Shown piece after piece: positions 11,389 to 23,126 of a DNA stretch of 64,000 nt. The notes under the pieces are model-generated. The model did no database searches, was not told where the DNA came from, and was given only the letters and a program-made list of their open reading frames with translations. Position numbers and translations under genes: made by a program. The DNA comes from Volvox africanus. Taxonomy: Eukaryota; Chlorophyta; Chlorophyceae; Chlamydomonadales; Volvocaceae. The stretch is taken from the NCBI GenBank assembly GCA_030268105.1, contig BSDZ01000112.1, positions 639,501 to 703,500 on the forward strand, given 5' to 3'. How positions within the stretch are numbered: the first letter of the stretch is position 1; every line of letters starts with the position of its first letter.

Positions 11389-14300
11389 TTTACCAGCCGC
11401 GCGCGTATGTCTGTAGGCAAGGGCGAAGCAGCAAAAGCTACAATCGTGGAGGCATCAAATACGGACGCTCACGGACAGATAGTCAGTCGGACAGACGAAT
11501 AGACAGGATACTATGTTACACATGTAGGAATGAAAGTTGATACGATACATTTTTAATTTGACCCCGGACGCTTATTATTAAGCCGCTGTTATTATGTTAC
11601 CCTAGGTCTAACTGTCAAGCTTGTTTTAGTTGAGTCAGGCGAAGGGATGGAGGGCCTTAGACGCGCAATCAAGATGGCCTTGAAAAACTGCGGACGAGTT
11701 CCAAGCTGATAGGATAGCCGCTGAAAGTAACCTTCAGAAACAGTACATGGACATCAATGCGTTTGTCCTGTCCTTGCCATAAAGGGAAGCTCCCCACTAT
11801 GCAGATATTGAAAATACGACGCTCTTCACTGTGCTGGTTGTTGACCAAATTTGGTCAACTAGGCGCGAAAGGCATTACCCTCAAGTTCAGCTCATATTTA
11901 GCCTTTAAGTCACCGGACCAACCTTGCTGGCTCTTTAGTCCTCAAGTTTGGATCTTTATCCGCGAGCACCTCGGTCATGGGCGATGGTGCTTGACCTCGA
12001 GACTCCATCGTGCTTACAGTCGGAGTCAGGTTGGTCTTTGGTAGGTCATCATGAAACGCTGATGAACTCGCGGTTGCATTTTGCCCTATAAAACTTGATA
12101 ATTCCTGTTGCAAAATGCGTTCCGCTTCTGTTGTCCACGCTGTTTGTGAGGTAGTGACCAATTTGTGGACCGCGACATCCTCTGGTGTTGACAAGCAAGG
12201 ATATCCAGCAGATTGTAAACCTTGATCATTGTCATTGGACGCTCGGTTTTGCTTGCCTCCGCCCCGCACTTCCAAAGCTGGGCCAGCTACGACGTTCTCC
12301 GATGGAACACCACAACATAGACGGCTTATTAGATTCAAAAACATAGATAAAATTATTATTTGCGACTCACTGCGGTGCGCGTTATGACTTGGCTTTAGCC
12401 AGCAGCCTGCTGCCGAAGCAAGTAGACTTGCAGCACCCTGTGCTCAATGGAATTGAATCTAATTAAATTAAGAATAAAAAAGAATGTAATCGGCATCCCT
12501 TATACGGTTCAAATTTTTGTCCGACAGGTTTCGGCTTCCAGTATCCAGTTACAATGTACGTGTAACGCAACGAACGTCCGAAACTTCACCAGCATTCGTC
12601 CTTCCCTTGCAAACTATTCGATTCAATTTAAGTCACATTTCTTAACTATCTCTTAAAGTAATTTTAGGTGCAGTGAGCCTCAGCTAAAGGCACAGCTCAA
12701 CGCTATATGAGCCCCTTCCAGTCTAACTCTCTTAATGTACACTATATGATCCCCCATCTATTCCTGTTTACAGATAGTTTATCTTAATAAAGGATGCAAA
12801 GCTCAAGGAAACTTTGGTAGGTAGGATCGTGGTCTCGGACGAGCATTTTGGCAACATTGTATGAGAAAGTCGAAAGCAACGTTGAGATCCTCTGAATGAC
12901 ACTATAACGACGCCAATGAAATTTCTAATATGCTGCACAATGGGGCCATTTATCATGGAATGGCGGCCGCTAATACTGCTGGGTCTGTAGACCGATATAT
13001 AGACAGATAAAGGCACAGTGCCAGCCTGAAATTTATGCGGCGATTGCATGAACATCCTCTTGAGCGGAAAGGTATCCAGAGAGCTGGGCCACTACTTCCG
13101 TACGTCTGAGGCAGCAGGCTATTCTGTACTCTCCGGCGTGCTTTTCTCCTTTGGCCATTCTTTGAGTTGGTCCATCTTATATAGCCTTATTTGGGAAGAA
13201 TAATTTAAATAAGGCTGAAATGTCAACCTTTGATTGTGCCTCTCTTACCAATGCTTAAGATCGTAACTTAGCCTTCACCTGTGCACCAAAGTCGTACGCA
13301 TTACCCTGATTACGCACGGATAGCGAGTGGACCTTAAACTCTTCGGCGAGTCAAAACGAATCCTGCGTCGGATTCGTAGATTCTGCGTCGGATCCCCCCT
13401 TTCCTCTCCGACGATGACCACCGAGGCTTCCTGTGCACACCGCGCATAACCTTGTGCGGCCCTGAGCCGTCCTGGTTCCCTGATGCAGATGTGAGTCGCG
13501 CAGAGTACAGTTTTCACACCGAACAGGACTCCCTCCAGTCCCTTTTTTCCGCCAGGCGTTGCCAGGCGAGAGGGTGTTATCATTTTTTTAACCTTCATCG
13601 GTAGAAATGTAGAGGGCTGAAGCCCGGGTCCAAACTTATTTTATTTTGCAGGTAAGATGCGATCCAGAGCCCTATGCTGAGAACGGTTTAGATGGACACC
13701 CTCTGCCGTACGGAATTGTATACGAGAACAATCACCCTCTTGCAGTACCACCGTTAACGCGCTCTGGTGACGGGTTTCCATATCATCATCATCATCATCA
13801 TCATCATCGTCATCATGGGTAGCACCAAGTCAATTCCTTCTGTGTGGGGCTGCACTTCGTTAGTCCAGAAATTTCCATTTCACCTTTTTTGTGGTAAATG
13901 ACAGTCAGATGATGATGACGAGGATGATGACGAGGATGATGACGAGAATGATGAGGTGGATGGAGCAGGGAGTAACACGGTGTGTGCAAGGATTGTGTGT
14001 TCAAACCTGTGAATCGTTCACCTGCTGATCACCTCCTGAACAGCCAGTGGTGCTTCAGTCTGCCATTATCATCGCCGCATATCTCGCTCATCAGGGATCA
14101 TCACGGCTCTGACCCCCGATCTCGGCTGCTGAGGAAACAGCGACTGCACGACGGCTGTCATCTGTCAAGGCCCTCACAAGGCACGAAGAGGCTTTTATAT
14201 GCACACTCATGTCGCAAATAGGTATTTTCCTGGTTTTGTGTCCCTTAGTACTTAGCTGTTTGGCGACTGTTAAGATGAACATGATTGAATGTTGAAGTGT

Positions 14301-15119
14301 TTGTGTGTATGTTTGAGGGGAGAGAAAGAGACGAGACAGACAGATCGCGATATACGGTTGGGCCAATTACGGTTGGGCCATTCTAAGCGCTGCAGAACTA
14401 AAACGGTAAAGTATGATGAAGGCTACTTCGTTAAGCATGCATATTAGCGATGGTGTGGAGGGCGCTTTGGGTTGGCATTGCCAAAACGACACAAGGGCTC
14501 GCTGTTATGCCCAGCCAGACACGCAAAAAAGGAGCGGGTTTCGAAACAGTTACGGAGCAGTCCAGTGGAATGTGCAGCAATTGACCAATATTGTTGGACC
14601 AGGGAACGAAATCGTCTTGAGCATGTGCGGGCATGTCCGTCCAGTCGATTGAATATAGCTCGAGCCGCGGTTGAAGACAGGACGAGACAGCGGCCGTGGA
14701 AGCTAATGCTCGTTCTAGTCGTTCCAAGCAGACAGCTACACAGACCAGACCCGTTGGTAAACAGAAGGCCGTCTGCCCTGAAATTGCGATTTATGCACTG
14801 AGCGACCTGACATGCGAAGTTATGTGAAGAGCAGGTAGGCTTACGGGAAACTGTACTTCGTCCAGCCTCGACGTACATCAGGTCGAAGTTTTTTAAACTA
14901 GCGACGTAATAATAGAGTAAAATGTTTTCCATGTAACGTGTTGGGCTAAGCGGAGGATAAGCATAAACTCAATTGTTATAAGTTATGGGTCCCCGTACGT
15001 GCCGAAGGGATATCCGAAGGTGACTTGTTACAAAGGGAAGCATGTAGTTTATCAAATTGCTATCATGGCTGAGTTTGGTAATCTTCAAGTATAACTGATT
15101 ATTAGCTTGGCAAGCGCGC
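11389..15119. other. Intergenic stretch, no supportable gene
   Basis: Base composition is lower in GC than in the flanking genes. An uninterrupted 144-codon frame (12344-11910, -) encodes a hydrophilic Ser/Thr-rich peptide that I do not recognise; it could be an exon or chance. Overlapping frames on both strands at 14413-14932 also resemble nothing that I know. A CAT/ATC microsatellite lies at 13781-13816. The first part should contain the promoter of the kinase and the last part that of the plus-strand gene starting at 15120. Confidence 0.45.
13781..13816. repeat. ATC trinucleotide microsatellite
   Basis: About eleven ATC units with one GTC interruption. A degenerate GATGATGACGAG stretch follows at 13909-13955. 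Confidence 0.85.
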
Positions 15120-18100
15120 ATGCTGTGCCCGGCTTCCGTCTTTGTGCTTTATGTCACTCTTCAAGGTTTCTTTTCATGTACATTACATGTCGAAGGTAAG
15201 CTGAAGGTTATCGATATTCCGGGTTCAGCAACGACCTCTGTACGGCCCAAACCGACGTCGACTCTTCAACTCAGTCACACTTCCCTCAGTCACGCTTCTT
15301 CACCAGGCGCCTCAAGCCCGCAGCCCCCAGCGCCTTTCCCACCGCGCTATCCGCCACGGCCGCCCATCCCGGATTCCACCAACTGCACCTTCTCCCTCGC
15401 CTGGGACGCAGCCGACCTCTTCACCCACAACTTTACCTACGTGAATGACACCCTCACCCTTCTCATGTCCTACAATGGCACCCAGCCACCCTCCTCGTGG
15501 TATTGGACTGTCACCGCCACCGTCGGGGCTGTGTTGGGAGTATCCGACCCGAACTCGTTTCCCCGGGGTGCGTGCGATGCCGCAATGCAGACGGCAGCAG
15601 AAAGCCTGGCGTCGCTGCCGTACATTTTCACCGCCACAAATTTCACGTGTGCATACGTGACCAATCCCCCGCCGCCACCGCCGCCACTGCCAAATGCCTT
15701 GGTCCTGCCGTCGCCGCCATCACCGCCGCCACCGAGCACCAATAGCCCGGTCAGTTCGAGAGCTGTGTCTGTCTGTCTGTCTGTCTGTGTGTCTGTCTGT
15801 GTGTCTGTCTGTCTGAGTATTCCCCCGCCTGTCATGAACAGCTATCTCCTCTCTGACCTCGATGAAAATGTGAATGCGTTGTTCGGTAACGGTAACGGTC
15901 GTCAATGAGGGACGATCTATGATGCAAAATGGGGTCTTCTATCCACTGCACAGCGCCCCGTAATGGCTGATGGGTATCCCATATGCGCAGGAATGTCCCT
16001 CACCCTGGTTACCTGCCTCCTCCTCAGCCGTGTTGGCTCTGACGGTGGGCGCCATGAAACTACTGCCCTCCCTGAACTCGACTGGCGCTGTGCCCACGCT
16101 ACCGCTGCACCTGGACGCGGTGGCGGCGGCCATGGCACCCCTGTGGCGGCGCTTCGGATACTGTGTGATTCTTCCCTGGAGTCTGACTGAGTCAACGGCA
16201 CTCGTTACCGTACAGGTCGGATCTTGGATCTTGGATTGTGGGCTATTTTACGGTGTTATCGGTTTTTTTAAATCGATGTCGCTGAATATCCCTGGGGTGC
16301 ACTTAAATATAACTGCCACTCACGAGCATCCTTATATTTAATTACTCCTCTTATTATTCTTACATTCCTATGTATGTCAATATGTGGATTGATGGGTGGC
16401 GAGGAGGTGGGGAAGCCGGGGAAGGCGGGTGAATTCCACAGCTTTGTCAAGTGTTAAGTGCTGGTCGTCACATCCTAACTCGGCACTCCTAACTCGGCAC
16501 TCCTAACTCGGCACTCCACTGCAGATTCCCGCAGCCACAGCCGCAGCCTCCGGCAGCAGCGGCTGTGTTGGAGTCGCCACGCGCGTCGTACAGTCGCTGA
16601 CTGAGGCGTCCAATTCGTCCTCATCTTTGCTGTCGCAGCTGACATCCCATCTGAAGCCTTCGCCATCGGATATTATGATGAAGGCGGCGCAAAGGGCGGT
16701 GCAGTCAGCCCTCAACCAGCAGCAACAGGCGTCTGCGGGCACCCAGCAATCCTCCTCCTCCTCCTCCTCGTCCGCGTCCTCGTCGTCCTCGGGTGCTTCT
16801 ACGGCCGGTGGCATGGGTGTAGGTGAGTCGGCATCACATGCCGTCATATAAGGCAACCGGATGAAGCGGGTGGCGTCGAATTGACCCTCATTTGGGCGAC
16901 GTACGGACCAGGCGTGGGAGGGAGCGAGCCGGAGGGGTGATGTGGCAAGGGGAGAAGATGTGTGTATGTGTGTAGGGGGGGGAGATGTAGGGTTGATGGG
17001 TTGCAAACAGACGAGGGAGGCAGGGAGGAGGCAGAGGAGGAAGCAGGGAGCCTCCTACCCATTCCTAGCGGCTCAGGCCGTAAAACACACACCCATGCAG
17101 CCATCACGCAGTGCGCTCATCGTCCCCCGGCAGGAAAGCTCCCCTTCCCCATCTCGCACGTGAGCCCCTTCCCTGGAGGATTCGGTCTCTTTGCGCCCTA
17201 ACCGTTCATCCCCGCGCCCTCCTCCTCCTTTACACCGCGGGGCAATGCAGCCATCATCGCGGGGGCCGCTGCGGGCGGGTTCTCGCTGATGGCGGTGGTG
17301 ACTGCGGTGTCGGTCGTGGTGGTTAAGCGAGTGCGGGAGAAGGCGAAAGCAAAGGCGGAATCGGTGAGCGCTTCTAACGAGCGATTTTACAACCCCTTGC
17401 CATGCCCTGTGTGTCTGTGTCTGTGTCTGTCTGTCTGTCTGTTTGCCTGTCTGTCTGTCCGTCTGTCTGTATCTGTTTGTGCATATACATTAGCTCAAGG
17501 CTTTTTCACTTCTTTATTTGAACTCCACTGGTTGACCGCCCAGCCTCTTCTTACCTACCTGCATCGCCGTGAACAGGCTTCTGGGAACCTCCAAACACCC
17601 GCTGTGCTGCGCTGTGCTGTGCGTTTGGCAGTCGGCAGAAAGCAAACTGCGTTTTTTCCATTCCATTCCGTTCTTGATCGTTGTTAAATTGATGTCGTGG
17701 GCTCTCGTGTGCCTCTCCTCTGTTCAATGGATTCAGATGTCCCAACAGCTCCGTGACGCGGCAGTCGCATCCAAGTCCACCACAGACGGCGTCGTGGCCG
17801 CTCCTGCTGGCGCACCTGCCCCGGTAGGGACCTGGGGGACAAACACGACTTCCCCTCCACCACTTCAGCAGCATCAAGAAGCTCAGGTGGGCCCAATGTG
17901 GATCTGAACCTCCCCAGGGGATATACTGCTGCAAGGCCATTGGGTGGTTCTGGGGTTAATCGTTGGTCGTTAAGAAACCTCTTTGCATGCAGTAGCTGCC
18001 AGATGTACGAAAGTCGTCTACGCTAGCAAATACCCAGCCCCTATGGGGTTACGGCGTTCGATGCAACCTGTCCTTTCCCACCGACTTACATACATTACCA

Positions 18101-18864
18101 CCTACATTACATACTGTTGGAATGTGAGCAACACTCATATACGATAGAATGTCAGAGCAAGTAATACGGCCCACGAGGGGCCGGGCGCTTTGCTGACTTC
18201 AACACATACCGTACACCGTACACCGCACGTGCATGTGTAAACTGGCTTATTCGTTCCATCCTTTCCCCAAATGAGTACAGGTTCTTAGGGTTCTCACGCC
18301 GTCCGTCGACCCAGATCAGCGTCCGGAAACACAAGTCCAGACGGACGCTGCACTTCAGAAGCAGCAGGTGATGCTCGGAATGCCCCGACCCCCTCTGCCA
18401 ACGCCGGGCATGTTTCCGCATCCAACCATCATTCCCCGGCCGCCTTGGATGGCGAATCCGAACTCACCGTACGGCATGATGCCGCCGCCGCCACCACCAG
18501 CGCCGTATATGGGAATGGGGCCATGGGATGCCCTCCCAAATCAGCCAGAAGCGCCATCGTCGCCACCACCTTCCCAGGCCCGGCCGCCGCAGCCCGAGAC
18601 TCTGGGGGCCCGGCCCGCCGTGCCAGCACCAACGGAAGCGGAAGCAGCGGCGGCGGCGGCGGCGGCTGCAGGACCGCCGCCGCTGCGATTGCCAACCCCT
18701 ACGGTGATGCCTGTCGCCGCCCCGGAAGCAGCCGGGTCGTACATGCGATATCGGGATAGGACTAAACGGCGGGTTGGCGCCGCAGCGCCGTCAGCCGTTC
18801 GGACGAGTGAGAGTCCGCCTCAGCGGGGCGTTGCGTCCGCTTCCTTGTGGCCTGGCTTGCAGCC

Positions 18865-18945
<81 letters not shown>

Positions 18946-19111
18946 GCAGCAGGAGCCGCCCACTCGTTGGCCGGGGCTAATGCAAAAGCAGACGGAGCAC
19001 GCGGAGCAGCGGCAGCGACAGAAGGAAAGTTGGGCGCGTGCGTGGAATGACGGCGACTTTGGGGGAAATCGGCGACCGTTCGGGGGAGGGGAGTACGGTG
19101 GCGTGCCATAA
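15120..19111 (+). CDS. Proline-rich single-pass membrane protein with polyQ tail
   Basis: Six exons with fully matched phases: 15120-15749, 15991-16215, 16525-16822, 17251-17363, 17737-17886, 18281-19111, giving about 748 residues. Residues 1-26 are hydrophobic and look like a signal peptide. A Pro/Ser-rich segment follows, then a compact part with N-glycosylation sequons (NFT, NDT, NGT), then a PPPPPPP stretch of the kind hydroxylated in volvocine wall proteins. Exon 3 is Ser/Gln-rich. Exon 4 encodes one likely membrane helix (AIIAGAAAGGFSLMAVVTAV) followed by a basic stop-transfer segment (KRVREKAKAKAES). The C-terminal tail is Pro-rich with 26 consecutive Gln and an RRPFGGGEYGG-like end. 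I infer a type I membrane or extracellular-matrix-anchored protein. It is not clearly a pherophorin: I see no Cys-patterned pherophorin domain. The function is unknown. The start codon was chosen because it opens the signal-like segment. Confidence 0.75.
15764..15815. repeat. GTCT microsatellite just after a splice donor
   Basis: GTCT/GTGT repeat starting about 14 bp after the exon 1 donor (15750). The frame stays open through it to 15908, but the extra residues (SVCLSVCV-type) are repeat-derived and I treat the run as intronic. Confidence 0.9.
16474..16515 (+). repeat. Three perfect 14-bp tandem repeats before a splice acceptor
   Basis: CCTAACTCGGCACT occurs three times in direct tandem and ends 9 bp before the acceptor of exon 3 (CAG at 16522-16524). 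Each unit contains a CTAAC core, which resembles a branch-point sequence. Confidence 0.95.
17407..17475. repeat. GTCT microsatellite in intron 4
   Basis: Imperfect GTCT/GTGT run in the intron after the transmembrane exon, the second such run in this gene. Confidence 0.9.
18866..18943 (+). repeat. Pure CAG repeat, 26 units, coding for polyglutamine
   Basis: Twenty-six uninterrupted CAG codons in the last exon of the proline-rich membrane protein, followed by CGG CAG CAG. It is read in frame as Gln. Confidence 0.97.
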
Positions 19112-19159
19112 TGGGGAGACCGTACATCAGCCCCATGTGTACACACTTAATAGAGAAGA

Positions 19160-19164
19160 TGTAA
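19160..19164 (+). terminator. TGTAA poly(A) signal
   Basis: TGTAA lies about 50 bp after the stop codon at 19111. TGTAA is the usual polyadenylation signal of volvocine algae, and the position fits. Confidence 0.5.
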
Positions 19165-21936
19165 TAAGGGGGTTACGGGTGCCTACCCGGTTGTGTGGGG
19201 GATAGAAACCCGGCACGCACGGTTAGCATCCCCTCACGCCAGGCCGGCACTCTCCAAGCTCCGCTAGCAACCCCGCTCCCCACTCAGCCCCCCTCTTGCC
19301 TTGTCCTGGCATTCACTGCTGGTTCGGGAGACCCAAAGCCCGAGTGGTGCTTCTCAGCGCTGTGAAGGTCCCGTAGTAGGGCTGTGGTAGTACCTATGTG
19401 TACCAATATGTCACATTGAGTCCTCTTGCAGACGAATATGTCACATTGCTGCCCACTCTCAAAGTGAGGACTGGTTTGGGGGACCGCGTGGCGGGGCTGG
19501 TGGGCCGGGGTGAATGGCGTGCACCGCTACCCAATATGAAGGTGGACGGAGGGTGAGGGCAGTCACGTGCGGAGTTGCTGCAGGGGGGCAAAGCCGGTCA
19601 TAGAGAGCCCTGTCACAGGGCCGATTCATATGTAAACGTACGGTGTGTATTGTTGCTGGGGAGGAGGGAGGGGGCGGTCTACGTTGTGGCTGTGTGGTGT
19701 TGGTGGTATAGGTATTGGTATTGGTGGTGTGGTGTTGGTGGTGGCGTTGGGACCCTCCCACCCGTTGTACCAAGATGTCTTTGTCCGGCTAGCTGGAAGG
19801 TGGGCAGCGTACTCGTCTTCGGTTTTTGGTCTTCACTATGAGACTAGTGGCTACTAAATGGTGAACACCATTATTGCCGCCTCTGAGATACCACACGGAG
19901 TTAGTTTTCCGCTTTACGTTGGGATGTAAACACCTGTCACCGGGAAGCAAGCGCGTGGAGGAGGAGCGTAGAAGCAAATCGCCATTTGGTGGTGATACTG
20001 GTACAGCGATGGCTATTTGGTGACAATGGTGGACCAAGGTTACTGAAGGCGGTGTGCGTAGTCTTTGCAGAAAACCACAATCCAGGTCAAGGGTCACCCT
20101 GCAACTCTACAGCTTCAAAGCCAGCTGAAAAACGGCTATGGAAAATCTGTACAGGACACTGTCTGGCCGATGAAAATTCACACAAAAAACGCCAAATGAC
20201 ATGTGCAGATGTGTCGGGATTTATTGTAATGTATGTTCTTCACACGCGGCCATGGCAATGGGATCTCTCCATTTAGTCCGCCCAGCAACATTTCAACCCA
20301 ACACGTACGGAGGATAGCCAGGGGCCGGGGCCGGGGCCGGGGGGGAACCGGTGTTAGACTGAAGGCCATATAACTGCCAAGTATACTGATGCACTTCGTT
20401 ACAAATGCGGAAAGGAAGGACTGGAAATTCTGATACGAAAATAAAACCACAATCCCCGATATCGCGCAGCAAAACGACAAGCCAGCAGGTCCTCACGAGA
20501 GACATGGCGATGCTTAGAACAGAAATCGATCGGCTTAATCAGCCCAGTTTATCAAACTGCCGCACGTGCAGACGACCCAAGGACCTGCTCAAATGATGAC
20601 AGGAAAGCCACGCAGGAGCACAGTAACCACTTGCTTCGGGCCCCACTCTGTACTCAGCCGCTGTGAGGTGAGGACACCCTTCATCGCGTCCCAGTTCCTG
20701 CTTGCTCCGCAGCCTTCGCCTTCACATACTGCGCACTTACATCATCGGACATACGCACATTCAGCTGCACATTCAATCGGAGTGCAGGGAAAACCCTAGA
20801 CACCACATCACCGGATTTCAGCCTTTCTTGTCATCGTTTTCCATCCGTCGCCCATCCTCACCATCAAGACGCGTACGTGCTAGTGCGTTGAGCGAACCAC
20901 CGCCGGATGCAAGGACGTCACAGAGGAGCCCAACACCGTCCGCCCAAGAAGCATAAGGCCCGCATTGCACATCTAGCACACCCGATAGTTGTCGCACATC
21001 TAACCGCGTTGCATCACACTCCTTCGCTTCTCATTCCTTCCTTGGCTGTTGTCACCCAATTAATAGGCGCCTTCGCACCAGCACCACGCCACCTGACGAA
21101 GCTGTTGCTAGGGTTAGTGCTGTTGACTTCTCCTAGTAACTTTAAATGAGCCCTTCATTCCAAACAGGGCAGCGCACCCACGGCCGCCTTCATCACTCGA
21201 AAGATAGCCATACGTGCAGGGGCCATAATGAACGAGCGAATAGAGGGGCCCGCCCCGCCCCGCCTGTCTCAAACAGCTGCGAATGCATCCAGTAGCAAAA
21301 CACTCCATCCCCACAATTCCATATGATAGCGGATGCTGCTCCGCTGGGACCTCCTCCCTCCCCAGCAAACCCACTGCCCCTGCACACCCCAGATTCGTTA
21401 GCCCGCTTCAGCATCATAGGTCCTGTCAGAGCCTGCCCCGCAAAGCAGAAGGGAAGGAAGAGGGCAGCACCTGAGAGTCCACTGCGTTGCGCGCTGTCGT
21501 GTCTTTCCATCGGCATTACGTCGCTCTCACTTGGTCAGGTGGCTCCGGTGGCGCGGCTCCGCTCCACAAGGCGTCTGGAAAGGCCGCTGGCTACTCGGCA
21601 CCAGTGCATCACTGCCTCCGCAAAACGGACAAGCGACAGCTCCGCAGCACATTCTTTGAAGCGGCCGAGCTACGGTGACCAGTTACTGCACACGCACCTT
21701 TGCACCACAGGGGCCGGCTCCCACCGTAGAGCCAATTTTACCGGTTGAGGGTCTCCCATGGGCTGTTGAAGTCGAAGTACCTAAGACGGGAGGGAGGGCA
21801 CACCCAAAAAAAACATGAATTTGAATTTAGGAAAGTATGAAAAGGATCTTCAGCTCCTTGGGTACGCGAATCACTTGAGTGCAAATCACTTCCGTTCTAA
21901 ACACGGCTCCCTTCATTTTAAGATGCTCAATACCAG
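19165..21936. other. Stretch without a supportable gene
   Basis: Several short frames exist on both strands (for example 20405-20596 + and 21516-21193 -), but I cannot link any of them by matching splice sites or recognise a family. A GGCCGGGG-type G-rich run lies at about 20318-20345. The right end should hold the 3' UTR of the minus-strand NUO9 gene. Confidence 0.4.
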
Positions 21937-22830
21937 CTATTGAATGCCCCTCAGCCCCCTAAAAACCCCATCTAGGTCATACCTGAACTCCTGCGTGAGC
22001 TCCAGTGGCTCCGAAACCACGCGCTTCTTGCCGTAGTCGTACCGCACCTCTGAGTATCCGCTCAGGGGAAAATCCTTGCGCAGCGGGTGCCCGGTGAAGC
22101 CATAGTCAGACAGGATCCGGCGGAGGTCGGGATGGCCCGAGAAGAAGACCCCAAACATGTCCCAGGTCTCCCGCTCAAACCAGTTGGCCGTGTTGAAAAT
22201 ATTTGCAATGGACGGCACTGCAGTGACCTCGTCCACGCACACCTTAACGCGGATGCGGTTGTTCCAACGCGGGCTGAGCAAATGGTATACAACCTCGAAG
22301 CGCGCGGCACGCTCCGGGAAGTCGACTGCAGTAACGTCGAGCAAGCACTTAAACTGCGTGTTGACATGGTCGCGGAGAAAGGTCATCAGCGGAAGCAGGT
22401 GCTCCGGTGTTGTGTATATCGTGGGCTCCTGGTACAGCACGCTGCTCTGGGCTGGGCCGACGACAGCCATTTTCACAAACTTTGGCACAGTCTTAATGAT
22501 GTAGTCGGTAAGCTGCGTCTGGCCAAATGATAGTGTGTGCGCCGTATGCACATAGTCCTTGTCCGAAGTCTTCCGAGCATAAGCATACCCCATACTACGT
22601 TTTTGCTGTAGCTGAACGCCAGCCGTATTGTTACTCGTGCTGGGAACATTTCCAGCCTCTGCCAGAATGCTGGAGCCGACCTCCACCTCTGCGACCAGAG
22701 TGCGAGCAGCAAAAGAAAGCGCGCCTTCAGCTGATCCCTGCTGCAAGCAACCCTTTACGGGCGCATGCAGCTTGGCAAGCAACGATTGTGCGCTCTTCAT
22801 GGAAAGACCTCCGCGCTTGGACTTCGGCAC
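21937..22830 (-). CDS. NUO9: NADH:ubiquinone oxidoreductase 30-kDa subunit (NAD9/NDUFS3 type), nuclear-encoded
   Basis: Complex I subunit of the hydrophilic matrix arm, close to the electron path into quinone. The 297-residue frame is uninterrupted. The first roughly 100 residues are a likely mitochondrial presequence plus linker; an internal Met at residue 11 opens a typical amphipathic basic start (MKSAQSLLAKLHAPVK), so either Met could initiate. The conserved body includes the family core LLDVTAVDFPERAARFEVVY, then RIRVKVCVDE, and the 30-kDa signature WFERETWDMFGVFFSGHPDL followed by RRILSDYGFTGHPLRKDFPL. The C-terminus ends with the usual YDYG...RVVSEPLELTQEFR pattern. NAD9 is mitochondrial in most plants but nuclear in chlorophycean algae, which fits. 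The gene is intronless, unlike its neighbours. It is divergent from the CaMKII-hub gene. Confidence 0.97.
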   Translation of the reverse strand: MPKSKRGGLSMKSAQSLLAKLHAPVKGCLQQGSAEGALSFAARTLVAEVEVGSSILAEAGNVPSTSNNTAGVQLQQKRSMGYAYARKTSDKDYVHTAHTLSFGQTQLTDYIIKTVPKFVKMAVVGPAQSSVLYQEPTIYTTPEHLLPLMTFLRDHVNTQFKCLLDVTAVDFPERAARFEVVYHLLSPRWNNRIRVKVCVDEVTAVPSIANIFNTANWFERETWDMFGVFFSGHPDLRRILSDYGFTGHPLRKDFPLSGYSEVRYDYGKKRVVSEPLELTQEFRYDLDGVFRGLRGIQ

Positions 22831-23126
22831 CCTGTTACTGTCCCGAATACGGGACTTTTTAGTTTTCTACAATTACAGCCACACGGAATACTAATGCTAC
22901 ACCGTAAGCAATGTGCAGGTTGGCGAAACCGAATACACCGAAAGTCGTGCACTGGTTGCCGTGCAATGACAATATCGACGATGCATTCATCATATGTTAT
23001 CTTCGATAAACGATGCTACATATAACAAGTAGAAATTACGCAAAGTCAGTCGCCGTTCCACGCAACCTCCTTCGGGTTCGAACTCTATCCTTGCCACCGA
23101 GGTGGGCGCAACCCACCGCAGATAGA
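22831..23126. promoter_or_regulatory. Shared divergent promoter interval
   Basis: The 296 bp between the NUO9 start (22830, -) and the hub-protein start (23127, +) must hold both 5' UTRs and both promoters, unless an upstream non-coding exon exists. I see no distinct motif beyond local AT-rich stretches. The inference rests on head-to-head spacing only. Confidence 0.4.

Noticed and set aside
14413..14932. Overlapping frames on both strands
   Set aside because: Neither strand gives recognisable protein sequence, and overlapping open frames are common by chance in this composition.
15750..15908. Read-through extension of exon 1 of the proline-rich gene to a stop at 15908
   Set aside because: The extension encodes GTCT microsatellite sequence, and a donor at 15750 joins in phase to the next exon.
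23070..23100. GGTTCGAA box resembling a tRNA B box
   Set aside because: The flanking bases do not form a T-arm stem, and no matching A box or acceptor stem is visible.
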